From Variovorax sp. CF079 (GTDB lineage: Bacteria > Pseudomonadota > Gammaproteobacteria > Burkholderiales > Burkholderiaceae_C): a stretch of 64,000 bases of DNA. Each line of letters begins with the position of its first letter. Position 1 is the stretch's first letter. The notes below the pieces were generated by a model that saw nothing but the letters and a program-made list of their open reading frames with translations, did no database searches and was not told the DNA's origin. Below are positions 55,603 to 63,778 of this stretch, piece after piece. Made by a program: the position numbers and the translations under genes. Location: positions 171,582 to 235,581 of the forward strand of contig NZ_FMZU01000011.1 of the NCBI RefSeq assembly GCF_900101545.1, written 5' to 3'.

Positions 55603-55874
55603 GGCCTTCTTCGTCCTTCCGCGCAGCCTTCTCTGGGTCCAATTGCCCGATCCGGATCGGGGTGCCGCGTCCGGATTGTTGCCGGAACGAAAACACCGCA
55701 ATTCCATTTGGCAGGGTTTCTACCTAGATTTCGGGCGCAAACTTCATCCCCACAGAGCAGCCATTCACTGTTCTGGATGAACAGGGCACCGAGCGAGGTG
55801 GCCGCCCCCGAAGGGACGGCGCCCCACCCAAGACCGGTTCGAAATCATCATCCAAACCATTGAAGGAAATTGAA
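55603..55874 (+). promoter_or_regulatory. Gap and probable structured leader upstream of the repeat protein
   Basis: 272 bases without a gene. Around 55800-55850 there is a G/C-rich segment (GTGGCCGCCCCCGAAGG..CGCCCCAC) that can fold into hairpins, followed by an A/C-rich single-stranded stretch and AAGGA before the ATG at 55875. This would fit a structured 5' leader of an abundant secreted protein. CCGATCCGGATCGG near 55648 is a further palindrome. No known riboswitch was recognised. Confidence 0.35.
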
Positions 55875-56255
55875 ATGAAGACCTCGAAGATCATTGCCGC
55901 CGCCGCTCTCTCGCTTCTTGCTGCCGCTGGCGCCCAAGCCGAAACCTATGAAGGCGTGCATTCGCTGGTGTCGGCCAACAGCCGTGCCGACGTGAGGGCC
56001 CAAGCGGTGGCTGCCGCACGCAGCGAGAACCCGTACGCCGAAGGCGTCTCGTCGCGCGTCGCGCCGGCGCTGACCGCCTCGACCGACCGTGCCGGCGTGC
56101 GAGCCGAAGCCGTCGCCGCCGCCCGCAGCGCCAACCCGTACGCGGAAGGCTATGCGCAAGGCGTGGCGCCGGTGCTCGCCAGCACGGTTGACCGCGCCAC
56201 CGTGCGCGCCGAAGCCCGCGCCGCAGCGCGCGGCATCGACCAGCTTGCACTGTAA
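55875..56255 (+). CDS. Secreted alanine-rich protein with three tandem repeats
   Basis: 126 residues with a cleavable signal peptide (about 1-22, AAAGAQA-ET). The mature part is three repeats of about 33 residues, each built on R-x-x-V-R-A-x-A-x-A-A-A-R followed in the first two by S-x-NPYAEG and a VAP-(A/V)-L linker; the third is truncated after GIDQLAL. It is predicted helical and periplasmic. DUF4148-type small secreted proteins of Burkholderiales look similar, but I cannot assign it firmly. AAGGA lies upstream of the start, and a strong terminator follows at 56276, so it is a single-gene unit. Confidence 0.7.
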   Translation: MKTSKIIAAAALSLLAAAGAQAETYEGVHSLVSANSRADVRAQAVAAARSENPYAEGVSSRVAPALTASTDRAGVRAEAVAAARSANPYAEGYAQGVAPVLASTVDRATVRAEARAAARGIDQLAL

Positions 56256-56275
56256 TCGGCTGCACTCGAGACGAC

Positions 56276-56302
56276 AAACCGGGCCGCGAGCCCGGTTTTT
56301 TC
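56276..56302 (+). terminator. Rho-independent terminator after the repeat protein
   Basis: ACCGGGC-CGCGA-GCCCGGT forms a 7-bp stem with a 5-base loop directly followed by TTTTTC, 20 bases after the stop codon at 56255. The flanking AA/TT extends pairing, so it may also work weakly on the other strand. Confidence 0.85.
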
Positions 56303-56380
56303 ATGCGGCGTTGGCCGCAGGCCACTCGGCCTCGCTGAAAGAATGCCGGCGGCCCGGGAGCGCGGCACAATCTCGTCAGC

Positions 56381-56635
56381 ATGACGCAGCAATTGCCCCA
56401 CCCCGATGACCTGAGCGATGCGGAGCTCGCTGAACACGCCCATGCCTGGCGACGCCTGGCATTGCGCGGAGACCGCAACGCGCGAGCGCCCGCGCACGCT
56501 TACGAGACTGCCTTGCGCGAACGCGTGCGCGCCTCGATGGCAGCCGAGCTGATGGCCACCGCCGCGGCGCCCGAACCGAAACGCCCGTGGTGGCGCCGAT
56601 GGTGGCCCTCGATGAGCGAGCACGTCACGTCCTGA
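56381..56635 (+). CDS. Small hypothetical protein (84 aa)
   Basis: Not recognised. 84 residues, charged and helical in the first 60 (DLSDAELAEHAHAWRRLALRGDRN), then a tryptophan- and arginine-rich amphipathic C-terminus (KRPWWRRWWPSM) that could touch membranes. It has no signal peptide. The ribosome binding site is weak. Gene-like codon use and the isolated position between a terminator and a convergent gene make it likely but unproven. Confidence 0.55.
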   Translation: MTQQLPHPDDLSDAELAEHAHAWRRLALRGDRNARAPAHAYETALRERVRASMAAELMATAAAPEPKRPWWRRWWPSMSEHVTS

Positions 56636-56664
56636 ACGGACGGCGCTTCCTCCTTCTTCAGCGG

Positions 56665-57237
56665 TCAGCGGCCGCCGAGCTGCCCGAAGGAGGTGCGAAG
56701 CCCCACATAGTCGGTCGGCCCGCTGCTCTCGGGTGGATGACCGGTCGCCGACAGCCAGGCCGCGATGCTGGGCAGGCGCTTGTCGAAATAGAGCTGCAGG
56801 TGGGACCAGTTGCCGCCCTCCGTATGGGGCGAGGTCATTTCGAGCGCCTCGACCGCGATCGCGCGCAAGCTGCTCACCATCGCCAGCGAGCGCCCGTCGA
56901 GCAATTGCAGCGTCACCTCGCGACCCTGCGCCAGGATTTCATCGAGGATGCGGCGATTCACCATGTAGTCGGGCCAGCTGCGCTTGCCGCAGGCGTCGTT
57001 CAGCTCCCTGAAGACCCAGTGCATGTTGGTGGCGAAGATCGCCGCCACCTGCCCGGCCTGCCGCAGGCTCTGCTTCGAGGCCAGGGCCTGCAGCCGCAGC
57101 GCCCACAGGATCGCGGCAAGAACGCCCAGTGTCTGGACCCATGCCGCCCATTCGGTCGAGGTCGCAGGACGGTTGAACCAGCCGACGACCACCAGTGCGA
57201 CAGTGAGCGCGGCGACCGCCGCTCCGAATTTCCGCAT
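56665..57237 (-). CDS. Hypothetical inner-membrane protein (190 aa)
   Basis: Not recognised. Two N-terminal membrane segments (about 5-22 and 32-48), then a cytoplasmic helical domain of some 140 residues (for example QAGQVAAIFATNMHWVFRELNDACGK). The layout, with a short two-helix hairpin and a helical tail, recalls small membrane proteins of unknown function in the same family of bacteria. It is 29 bases upstream of, and on the same strand as, the 72-residue gene's end, so the two may be co-transcribed. Confidence 0.65.
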   Translation of the reverse strand: MRKFGAAVAALTVALVVVGWFNRPATSTEWAAWVQTLGVLAAILWALRLQALASKQSLRQAGQVAAIFATNMHWVFRELNDACGKRSWPDYMVNRRILDEILAQGREVTLQLLDGRSLAMVSSLRAIAVEALEMTSPHTEGGNWSHLQLYFDKRLPSIAAWLSATGHPPESSGPTDYVGLRTSFGQLGGR

Positions 57238-57265
57238 GCTTTCCTCTGGGTCTGGGTACGCCGCC

Positions 57266-57484
57266 TCAGGCGCGCGGCCCGTCCTTGCCGAACAGTTTTC
57301 TTATCGCCGCAATCCCTGCCACCAATGCATTGGCGTAGGTCGCTTGCGGATCGCTCGCAGCCTCGAGCGGCAGGTATGGAAGCGCTTCTTCCATCGCGTA
57401 GTCGGTGCCCTCCATCAATACCCAATAGAACTCGCCCTCTTCGAGTTCGTGCACGGTGAGCGCGATATTTCGCAATTGCGACAT
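57266..57484 (-). CDS. Hypothetical protein (72 aa)
   Basis: Not recognised. 72 residues, acidic and soluble, with EEGEFYWVLMEGTDYAMEEALPYLPLEAA in the centre and a basic end (RKLFGKDGPRA). The start at 57484 has AGGAGG-like sequence (reverse of CCTCCTAAA) eight bases upstream, a good sign that it is real. It is divergent from the gene at 57728. Confidence 0.6.
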   Translation of the reverse strand: MSQLRNIALTVHELEEGEFYWVLMEGTDYAMEEALPYLPLEAASDPQATYANALVAGIAAIRKLFGKDGPRA

Positions 57485-57727
57485 GAGTTTAGGAGGGGGT
57501 CATCGAGTGAACTCATCGATCCTATTCATCGCGCGTTACAACACCTAGCCAAAACTTCACGTTTCGTCTCAAATGTGATGAACGGTAATTAAATTGGCAA
57601 GTCTTGAATACCCTCAATAGCCTGAATGTGGGTAATTTGCACCTGCCAAGCTTTTCCTACAGCGCCCGGGTGCCGCCGTGCCTAAGCTGAATGCACCTCA
57701 ACAACACCGCCGTGCCAAGGAGGAGAC
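57485..57727. promoter_or_regulatory. A/T-rich divergent promoter region with TTCCTACAG element
   Basis: 243 bases between divergent small genes, clearly A/T-richer than the surroundings (for example 57570-57650). At 57654-57662 TTCCTACAG is followed, 21 bases after CCTAC, by CTAAG (57682-57686), some 42 bases before the ATG at 57728. The same TTCCTACAG occurs before the response regulator (54017). It may be the -35 part of an alternative-sigma promoter. Apart from this I see no gene. Confidence 0.45.
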
Positions 57728-58132
57728 ATGAAGCATTTCACCCTCGACCCCCACATGGTCGCCGCCTTCGGAGGGGCCTTCTATCCGACCGGCCATTCCA
57801 TGGTGATGTTTCCCAATGCCGAGGACGCGAGCCGAGTCGGACACCAGCTGATCGACAACGGCTTCAGCGGCGACGAGGTCTACCTGATCCCTCCCAAGAC
57901 CATGCTGGCCCAGATCTCGCCCACGGTCAGGGACGCGGACAACCCGCTGCCCTCGGCCGGCACCGACGGCGCCACCGTGCGCGCCTACACCAAGCTCGCG
58001 CGCGACGGCCACACCGGCCTCCTGGTCAAGACCGAGAACAGGGCCGCGGCCGAGCGCCTGATGGAGGTGGTGCGTACGGTGCCCTATTCGATCGCCGAGC
58101 GCTACTGCAGGCTGGTGATCGAGGACCTCTGA
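57728..58132 (+). CDS. Hypothetical protein (134 aa), possible stress-type alpha/beta fold
   Basis: Not firmly recognised. 134 residues, soluble. The segment MVMFPNAEDASRVGHQLIDNGFSGDEVYLIPP resembles the strand-helix start of general-stress proteins of the YflT/17M kind, where a value-plus-helix pattern repeats. AKLARDGHTGLLVKTENRAAAERLMEVV forms a second such unit. The start at 57728 has AAGGAGGA six bases upstream. The TTCCTACAG promoter-like element precedes it. It is convergent with the antiporter gene, eight bases apart. Confidence 0.65.
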   Translation: MKHFTLDPHMVAAFGGAFYPTGHSMVMFPNAEDASRVGHQLIDNGFSGDEVYLIPPKTMLAQISPTVRDADNPLPSAGTDGATVRAYTKLARDGHTGLLVKTENRAAAERLMEVVRTVPYSIAERYCRLVIEDL

Positions 58133-58140
58133 ACCAGGTC

Positions 58141-59832
58141 TCAGGCCGGCGCGGCGCGGCTGAGCACGGCGCGCGCCATCGACTGCGCAAGCTCGTGCTC
58201 GCCGAGGAACACGGTGGCCTCCACCTCCTCCGAGAGCAGCCGCGCCTCCTCCTCGTTGTGGCTGCGGATCACGGTCTCGATCGCGGGGTTGAGCGTGCGC
58301 GCGGTCTCGATCATCTGCCGCACATTCATCGCATCGGCGACGGCGACCACGAGCACGCGGGCCCGCGCCACATGCGCCTGGATCAGCACCGCGGGATCGG
58401 CCGCATCGCCCCAGACGGCCGCCAGCCCCTCGGCGCGCAGCTTCTCCACCAGTTCGCGGTTCTGCTCCGCCACCACGAAGGGAACATCGTGGGCTGCCAG
58501 CTCGGCGGCAATGCGCCGCCCCACGCGGCCATAACCGACCAGCACGACGTGGCGCGACAGGTACTTCGCCTCGGTGCTCACCGGCAGCTCGGCCAACGGG
58601 TCGTCGCGCAGCGCCAGGCTGCGCGCAAGGGATGAACGCGCATGCAGCCATTTCTGCACCGGACCGATCAGGCTGAACCACAGCGGATTGGTGGCGATGG
58701 AGATCAGCGCGCCGGCCAGCAGCAGGCTCTGGCCCTCGGCCGGCAGCAGCCCGAGCGAGACGCCGAGCGCAGCCAGGATGAATGAGAACTCGCCGATCTG
58801 CGCCAGGCTCGCGCTCACCGTGAGCGCCGTGCTCAAGGGATAGCGGAACAGCAGCACCAGCGCGCAGGCCGCCACGGACTTGCCCACCACGATCACCCCC
58901 ACGACCGCCAACACCTGCAGCGGGCGTTCGATCAGCACGGCCGGGTTGAACAACATGCCGACCGAGACGAAGAACAGGACGGCAAAGGCGTCGCGCAGGG
59001 GCAGCGATTCCTGCGCCGCCCGATGACTGAACTCGGATTCGCGCATCACCATCCCCGCGAAGAAGGCGCCGAGCGCGAAGGACACGCCGAACAGCGCCGC
59101 CGATGCGAAGGCGATGCTGACCGCGGCCGCCACCACGCACAGCGTGAAGAGTTCGCGCGAACCGGTGCGCGTGACCTGCCACAGGACCCACGGGAACACG
59201 CGCCGCCCCACCACCAGCATCAGCACCACGAAACCACCCACCTGCAGCAGCGTGAGGCCCAGCGTCTGCCAGACCGGCGCCGCGTCGGCCACGGCCGTCT
59301 TGCCGCCCATCACGCCGGCCAGCGGCGGCAGCAGCACGAGCACCAGCACCATCGCGAGGTCTTCCACCACCAGCCAGCCGACCGCGATGCGGCCGGTGAA
59401 GGAATCGAGGAGCCCCAGGCTCTCGAGCGCGCGCAGCAGCACCACCGTGCTCGCCACCGACAAGGCGAGCCCGAACACCAGTGCGCCGCCCAGGCTCCAG
59501 CCCCACCACGTGGCCAATGCGCCACCAAGCAGCGTGGCCACCGCCATCTGCACGATCGCGCCGGGCAATGCGATCTTGCGCACCGCGAGCAGATCGTCGA
59601 GCGAGAAGTGCAGGCCGACGCCGAACATCAGCAGCATCACGCCGATCTCGGCCAGCTGCGCGGCGATCTCCGCATCCGCCACGAAGCCCGGGGTGAACGG
59701 GCCGATGATCACGCCCGCGAGCAGGTAGCCCACCAGCGCCGGCAGCCGAAGCCGCGCCGCCAGGAAGCCGAGTACCAGCGCCAGGCCGAGACCGGCCGCA
59801 ACGGTATTGATCAGGGAGACGCTGTGGGGCAT
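58141..59832 (-). CDS. CPA2-family cation:proton antiporter (KefB/YbaL-like)
   Basis: 563-residue inner-membrane antiporter. About twelve membrane helices span residues 5-385 (with GYLLAGVIIGPFTPGF and GVSFALGAFFAGMVM), followed by a cytoplasmic TrkA-N domain (about 415-535) with nucleotide motif VVLVGYGRVGRRIAAEL. It would export K+ or Na+ in exchange for protons, gated by a nucleotide. A KefF/G partner is not adjacent, and the C-terminal TrkA-C domain is missing. The start at 59832 (MPHSVSLI) fits the first helix. Its start lies 52 bases beyond the stop of the aldehyde oxidoreductase operon on the same strand, so it may be the operon's last gene. Confidence 0.9.
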   Translation of the reverse strand: MPHSVSLINTVAAGLGLALVLGFLAARLRLPALVGYLLAGVIIGPFTPGFVADAEIAAQLAEIGVMLLMFGVGLHFSLDDLLAVRKIALPGAIVQMAVATLLGGALATWWGWSLGGALVFGLALSVASTVVLLRALESLGLLDSFTGRIAVGWLVVEDLAMVLVLVLLPPLAGVMGGKTAVADAAPVWQTLGLTLLQVGGFVVLMLVVGRRVFPWVLWQVTRTGSRELFTLCVVAAAVSIAFASAALFGVSFALGAFFAGMVMRESEFSHRAAQESLPLRDAFAVLFFVSVGMLFNPAVLIERPLQVLAVVGVIVVGKSVAACALVLLFRYPLSTALTVSASLAQIGEFSFILAALGVSLGLLPAEGQSLLLAGALISIATNPLWFSLIGPVQKWLHARSSLARSLALRDDPLAELPVSTEAKYLSRHVVLVGYGRVGRRIAAELAAHDVPFVVAEQNRELVEKLRAEGLAAVWGDAADPAVLIQAHVARARVLVVAVADAMNVRQMIETARTLNPAIETVIRSHNEEEARLLSEEVEATVFLGEHELAQSMARAVLSRAAPA

Positions 59833-59884
59833 CGCTGCATTTTGCAAGATCGACGCCAACGCACCTGCACCTTTCAGCGCGCCG

Positions 59885-62131
59885 TCAATCCAGTCCCAGC
59901 ACCTTGTCGAGCGTGATCGGCAGGCTGTACACGCGGCGCCCCGTCGCATGGAAGATCGCGTTGCCCACGGCCGCCGCGACGCCCACGATGCCGATCTCCC
60001 CCACGCCCTTGACGCCCAGCGGATTGACGACCTCGTCCGGCTCGTCGACGAAGATCACCTCGATCTCCCCGACGTCGGCGTTGGCAGCCAGGTGGTATTC
60101 GGCCAGGCTGTGGTTCATCACGCGGCCCAAACGGTGATCGACGAGACCCTCCTCGTGCAGCGCCATGCCGATGCCCCAGACCACGCCGCCCTCGATCTGG
60201 CTGGTGGCTGTTCTCGGATTGACGATGCGTCCGGCCGCCACCGCGCTGACGACGCGCGTGACGTGCACGCTGCCCAGGTCTTCATCCACGCGCACCTCGG
60301 CGAACACCGCCGAATGCGTGGCGCGCGCGTACTTGCGCTGCTTCATGAGATTGGGCAATGCGAGGCTCTTGGCTTCGATCTGGGCCGCACCGGCGCGCTG
60401 CATCAGCTCGCGCAGGCTGATGGAACGCGAGGGATCCACGCGCAGCCGCACCAGGCCGTTGACGAATTCGACATCCTTCAACCGCGGCTGGCGCAGCGGC
60501 GTATCGCCTTGCGCACGCGCCATGAGGAGCAGCTTGGCCGCGATCTTGATGCAGGCGGCCTGAACCGCCGTGCCGATGGTGGCCACGGTGAAGGAGCCCC
60601 CCTGGACCGGCGCCAGCGGCAGGCTCGAATCGCCGAGGCTGAAGTCCACCTTGGCAAGCGGCAGGCCCAAGGTCGCCGCTGCGATCTGCGACATCACGGT
60701 GCCGGTGCCGGTGCCGATGTCGGTGGTGGCGCTGCCGACCTCCAGCGTGCCGTCGACCCGCAGCACGGCGCGTGCGGCGCCGTGGATCTGCATCGCGTCC
60801 CACACGCCGGTGGCCATGCCCCAGCCGATCAGCGTGCGGCCGTCACGCATCGAGCGCGGCTCGGGCTCTCGGCGCGACCAGCCGAAGCGCTCCGCGCCGC
60901 GCGCATAGCATTCGCGCAACGCCTTGCTCGAGAAGGGTTTGCCGCTTCCGGGCTCGGTCTCGGTGTAGTTGCGCAGGCGCAGGGCCAGCGGGTCCAGGCC
61001 GACGGCATGCGCCAGTTCGTCCATCGCGCTTTCGAGCGCATAAACCCCTTGGGCCGCGCCGGGTGCGCGCATGTCGGTCGGCGTGAAACGGTCGAGCTCG
61101 ACCACGCGATGGGCCAGCCGCAGATTCGGCGTGTTGTAGAGCAGACCCGTCCAGCTGACGATGTTCTCGACGTAGTCCTCATTGCGCGAAGTCTCCGACA
61201 CCGCCTCGTGCACGACGGAGCGCAGCCGCCCTTCGGTATCGCAGGCCAACTTCAGCGTCTGCAGGGTCTCGGGCCGATGGCCGAAGCTGAACATCTGCTG
61301 GCGCGTGAGCACCACGCGCACCGTGCGCCGCAGCGTCAGCGCCGCCATCGCGGCCAGCACCAGCTGGTAGCCGGGCCGCAGCCCCGACCCGAAGGCCCCG
61401 CCCACGAAGGGACACAGCACGCGCACATCGCGCTTGCGCAGCTTCAGCACGCGCGCCAGGTAGGCGCGGCTGTTCTGCGCGCCCTGCGTCTTGTCGTAGA
61501 TCGTGAGCCGCCCTTCGCCTTCCCAGATCGCCGTGCTGGCATGCGTTTCCATGGGGTTGTGAAACTCGGCCGGCGAGCGGTAGCACGCCTCGATCCTGAC
61601 CGGCGCTTCGTCCCAGGCATCTTCCGGTTCGCCGCGCACCTTGGGCGCGACCTGGTAGCCGAACTTGAGGCGGCTCGGCTTGCGGGCCTCGATCGCCAGC
61701 CGCTGCATGTCGCTGCGCGGCCGCTCGGCGGCGCAGTGCACCTCGATCAGCCGCGCCGCATGGCGCGCGGCCTCGAAGCTCACCGCCACGACCAGCGCCA
61801 CCGGCTGCGCGTCGGAGTGGATCTGCGCATCGTGCAGCGGCCGGAACGGCGAGCCGCCGGGCGCATCCATGTCCTTGTGCAGCAGATCGAAGCGTGCCAT
61901 GGGCGGCCGGTTCTCGTGGGTCAGCACCTCGATCACGCCCGGCACGGCGCGCGCCGCGCGGCTGTCGATGGAACGGATGCGCCCGCGCGCGATCGGGCTC
62001 GGCACCACCACGCCGTAGAGCAGGCCCTCGGCCGGATGCTCGGCGGCGTAGCGGGCCGCACCCGTCACCTTGGCCCGAGCGTCGACACGCGCCACCGGCG
62101 CCCCGAAGGGCAATCCGGGTTGTGCCGTCAC
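59885..62131 (-). CDS. paoC: Molybdenum aldehyde oxidoreductase, large (PaoC-like) subunit
   Basis: 748-residue molybdopterin subunit of a xanthine-oxidase-family enzyme that oxidises aldehydes (in E. coli PaoABC, aromatic aldehydes) to carboxylic acids. Mo-pterin blocks are PFVGGAFGSGLRPG, MRAPGAAQGVYALE and GTGTGTVMSQIAA; the catalytic Glu is Glu712 in KGVGEIGIVG, 36 residues from the end, as in PaoC. The start is a GTG at 62131 overlapping the paoB stop (GTGA). Symbol by similarity. The dedicated cofactor-insertion chaperone (paoD) is not in the window. Confidence 0.9.
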   Translation of the reverse strand: MTAQPGLPFGAPVARVDARAKVTGAARYAAEHPAEGLLYGVVVPSPIARGRIRSIDSRAARAVPGVIEVLTHENRPPMARFDLLHKDMDAPGGSPFRPLHDAQIHSDAQPVALVVAVSFEAARHAARLIEVHCAAERPRSDMQRLAIEARKPSRLKFGYQVAPKVRGEPEDAWDEAPVRIEACYRSPAEFHNPMETHASTAIWEGEGRLTIYDKTQGAQNSRAYLARVLKLRKRDVRVLCPFVGGAFGSGLRPGYQLVLAAMAALTLRRTVRVVLTRQQMFSFGHRPETLQTLKLACDTEGRLRSVVHEAVSETSRNEDYVENIVSWTGLLYNTPNLRLAHRVVELDRFTPTDMRAPGAAQGVYALESAMDELAHAVGLDPLALRLRNYTETEPGSGKPFSSKALRECYARGAERFGWSRREPEPRSMRDGRTLIGWGMATGVWDAMQIHGAARAVLRVDGTLEVGSATTDIGTGTGTVMSQIAAATLGLPLAKVDFSLGDSSLPLAPVQGGSFTVATIGTAVQAACIKIAAKLLLMARAQGDTPLRQPRLKDVEFVNGLVRLRVDPSRSISLRELMQRAGAAQIEAKSLALPNLMKQRKYARATHSAVFAEVRVDEDLGSVHVTRVVSAVAAGRIVNPRTATSQIEGGVVWGIGMALHEEGLVDHRLGRVMNHSLAEYHLAANADVGEIEVIFVDEPDEVVNPLGVKGVGEIGIVGVAAAVGNAIFHATGRRVYSLPITLDKVLGLD

Positions 62132-63123
62132 GCACCCGCCTCCATGCCGGCCGCCTGCAGCAGCGCACGCACGACGGCACGGCGCGCCAGTTCGATCTTG
62201 AAGCCGTTGTGCTCCAGCGCCCGCGCGCCCTCGACCAGAACGGACGCCGCTGCCTCGAACGCGGCGACACCGGGCACCTGGCCGGCCAGCAGCGCCTCGG
62301 CTTCGCACCGGCGCCAGGGCTTGTGGGCCACACCGCCGAGCGCGATGCGCGCCGACCGGATGCGCCCCTGCGCGATGTCGAGCGCGCAGGCCACGGACAC
62401 CAGCGCGAAAGCGTAGGAGCGCCGGTCGCGCAGCTTGAGATAGCAGGAATGGCGAGCGAAGGGATCGGGCGGCAGCTCGACCGCGATGACCAGTTCGTCC
62501 GCGGCCAGCGTCGTATCGCGCTCCGGTGCATCGCCGGGCAGCCGATGGAAGTCGGCCATGGCGATGGAGCGTTCGCCCTGCGGCCCCTGCACGTGAACCA
62601 CCGCTTCGAGCGCCGCCAGCGCGACGCACATGTCCGAAGGATGCACCGCAACGCACTGCTCGCTGGCGCCGAGGATCGCGTGGATGCGATTCAGCCCCTC
62701 GATCGCCGGGCAGCCGCTGCCCGGCGCGCGCTTGTTGCACGGCGTGACGATGTCGTAGAAGTAGTAGCAGCGCGTGCGCTGCAGCAGGTTGCCGCCGACG
62801 GTCGCCATGTTGCGCAGCTGCGGCGAGGCGCCGGCCAGCAGCGCCTCCGCCAGCAGGGGATAGCGGCGCTGCACTTCCGGATGCCAGGCCAGGTCGGCAT
62901 TGCGCACCAGCGCGCCCACGTGGAGGCCGCCGCGTTCGGTGACGCGCACCTCGCGCAGCGGCAGGTGCGTGATGTCGACCAGCCGCGCAGGCCGGGCGAC
63001 GCCTTCCTTCATGAGGTCGAGCAGATTGGTGCCGCCGGCGATGAAGCGCGCGCCGTCCACGCCGCCAATGGAGCGCAGCGCGTCGGCCGCATCGGTGGCG
63101 AGGTGGTACTCGAAAGGATTCAT
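62128..63123 (-). CDS. paoB: Aldehyde oxidoreductase FAD subunit with [4Fe-4S] insertion (PaoB-like)
   Basis: 331-residue FAD-binding subunit. FAD motifs are FIAGGTNLLDLMK and ATVGGNLLQRTRC. Four cysteines at 119, 129, 138 and 157, in CYYFYDIVTPCNKRAPGSGC and the following SEQC, reproduce the extra [4Fe-4S]-binding insertion known from E. coli PaoB and absent from ordinary xanthine dehydrogenases. It passes electrons from the 2Fe-2S subunit onward. The ATG at 63123 overlaps the paoA stop (ATGA). Confidence 0.9.
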   Translation of the reverse strand: MNPFEYHLATDAADALRSIGGVDGARFIAGGTNLLDLMKEGVARPARLVDITHLPLREVRVTERGGLHVGALVRNADLAWHPEVQRRYPLLAEALLAGASPQLRNMATVGGNLLQRTRCYYFYDIVTPCNKRAPGSGCPAIEGLNRIHAILGASEQCVAVHPSDMCVALAALEAVVHVQGPQGERSIAMADFHRLPGDAPERDTTLAADELVIAVELPPDPFARHSCYLKLRDRRSYAFALVSVACALDIAQGRIRSARIALGGVAHKPWRRCEAEALLAGQVPGVAAFEAAASVLVEGARALEHNGFKIELARRAVVRALLQAAGMEAGA

Positions 63124-63656
63124 CGCGCGGCTTTCCACGCACCGGACTGCTGATGCCCCAGCACTTCGACCACCGCCCTGACGATGTTCGGATAGGCGCC
63201 GCAACGGCAGAGGTTGCCGCTCATCTGTTCGCGCACGTCGTCTTCGTTCTGCGCATGGCCCTCGCGCAGCAGGCCGACCGCCGAGCAGATCTGGCCCGGC
63301 GTGCAGTAGCCGCACTGAAAAGCATCGTGGTCGACGAAGGCCTGCTGCAGCGGATGCAGAAGGTCGCCGTGCGCCAGCCCCTCGATGGTCTGTATCGTCG
63401 CGCCCTCCTGCATCACCGCGAGCGCGAGACAGGCGTTGATCCGGCGGCCGTCCACCAGCACCGTACAGGCGCCGCACTGCCCATGGTCGCAGCCCTTCTT
63501 GGTGCCAGTCAGACCGCAGTGCTCGCGCAGCAGGTCCAGCAGCGTGGTCCAGGCCTCGAGCCGCACCGTGCGCGCGACGCCGTTCAAGTGGAAGCGGACC
63601 GTGTGCACCTCGCAGGCGGTGCGCTCCTGCGTGCTGAGGGTGGAGGTGGCATCCAT
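63120..63656 (-). CDS. paoA: Aldehyde oxidoreductase [2Fe-2S] subunit (PaoA-like, no Tat signal)
   Basis: 178-residue iron-sulfur subunit. The first cluster has Cys56, Cys61, Cys64 and Cys76 (KKGCDHGQCGACTVLVDG); the second has Cys115, Cys118, Cys150 and Cys152 (QCGYCTPGQIC, GNLCRCGAY). The mature part is close to E. coli PaoA, but the N-terminus (about 20 polar residues) has no twin-arginine signal, whereas the E. coli protein is exported by Tat. The complex is therefore probably cytoplasmic. It is the first gene of the three-gene unit. Confidence 0.9.
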   Translation of the reverse strand: MDATSTLSTQERTACEVHTVRFHLNGVARTVRLEAWTTLLDLLREHCGLTGTKKGCDHGQCGACTVLVDGRRINACLALAVMQEGATIQTIEGLAHGDLLHPLQQAFVDHDAFQCGYCTPGQICSAVGLLREGHAQNEDDVREQMSGNLCRCGAYPNIVRAVVEVLGHQQSGAWKAAR

Positions 63657-63730
63657 GGGCTGTGACCTTGTCGTGCGGCGGAGGCTGGCGCAGTAGGACG
63701 TGACCGCAAGCATCGTCGCCGGAAACAAAA

Positions 63731-63750
63731 AGACCCGCCGCGGCGGGTCT
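63731..63750. terminator. Bidirectional hairpin terminator between phaB and paoA
   Basis: A perfect 20-base palindrome AGACCCGCCGCGGCGGGTCT is flanked by an A-run on the left (63727-63730) and a T-run on the right (63751-63754). It is a rho-independent terminator for the minus-strand phaB gene, whose stop is 28 bases away, and would work on either strand. Confidence 0.88.
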
Positions 63751-63778
63751 TTTTGCAACTGGCCGAAGCGTCGGCGCC

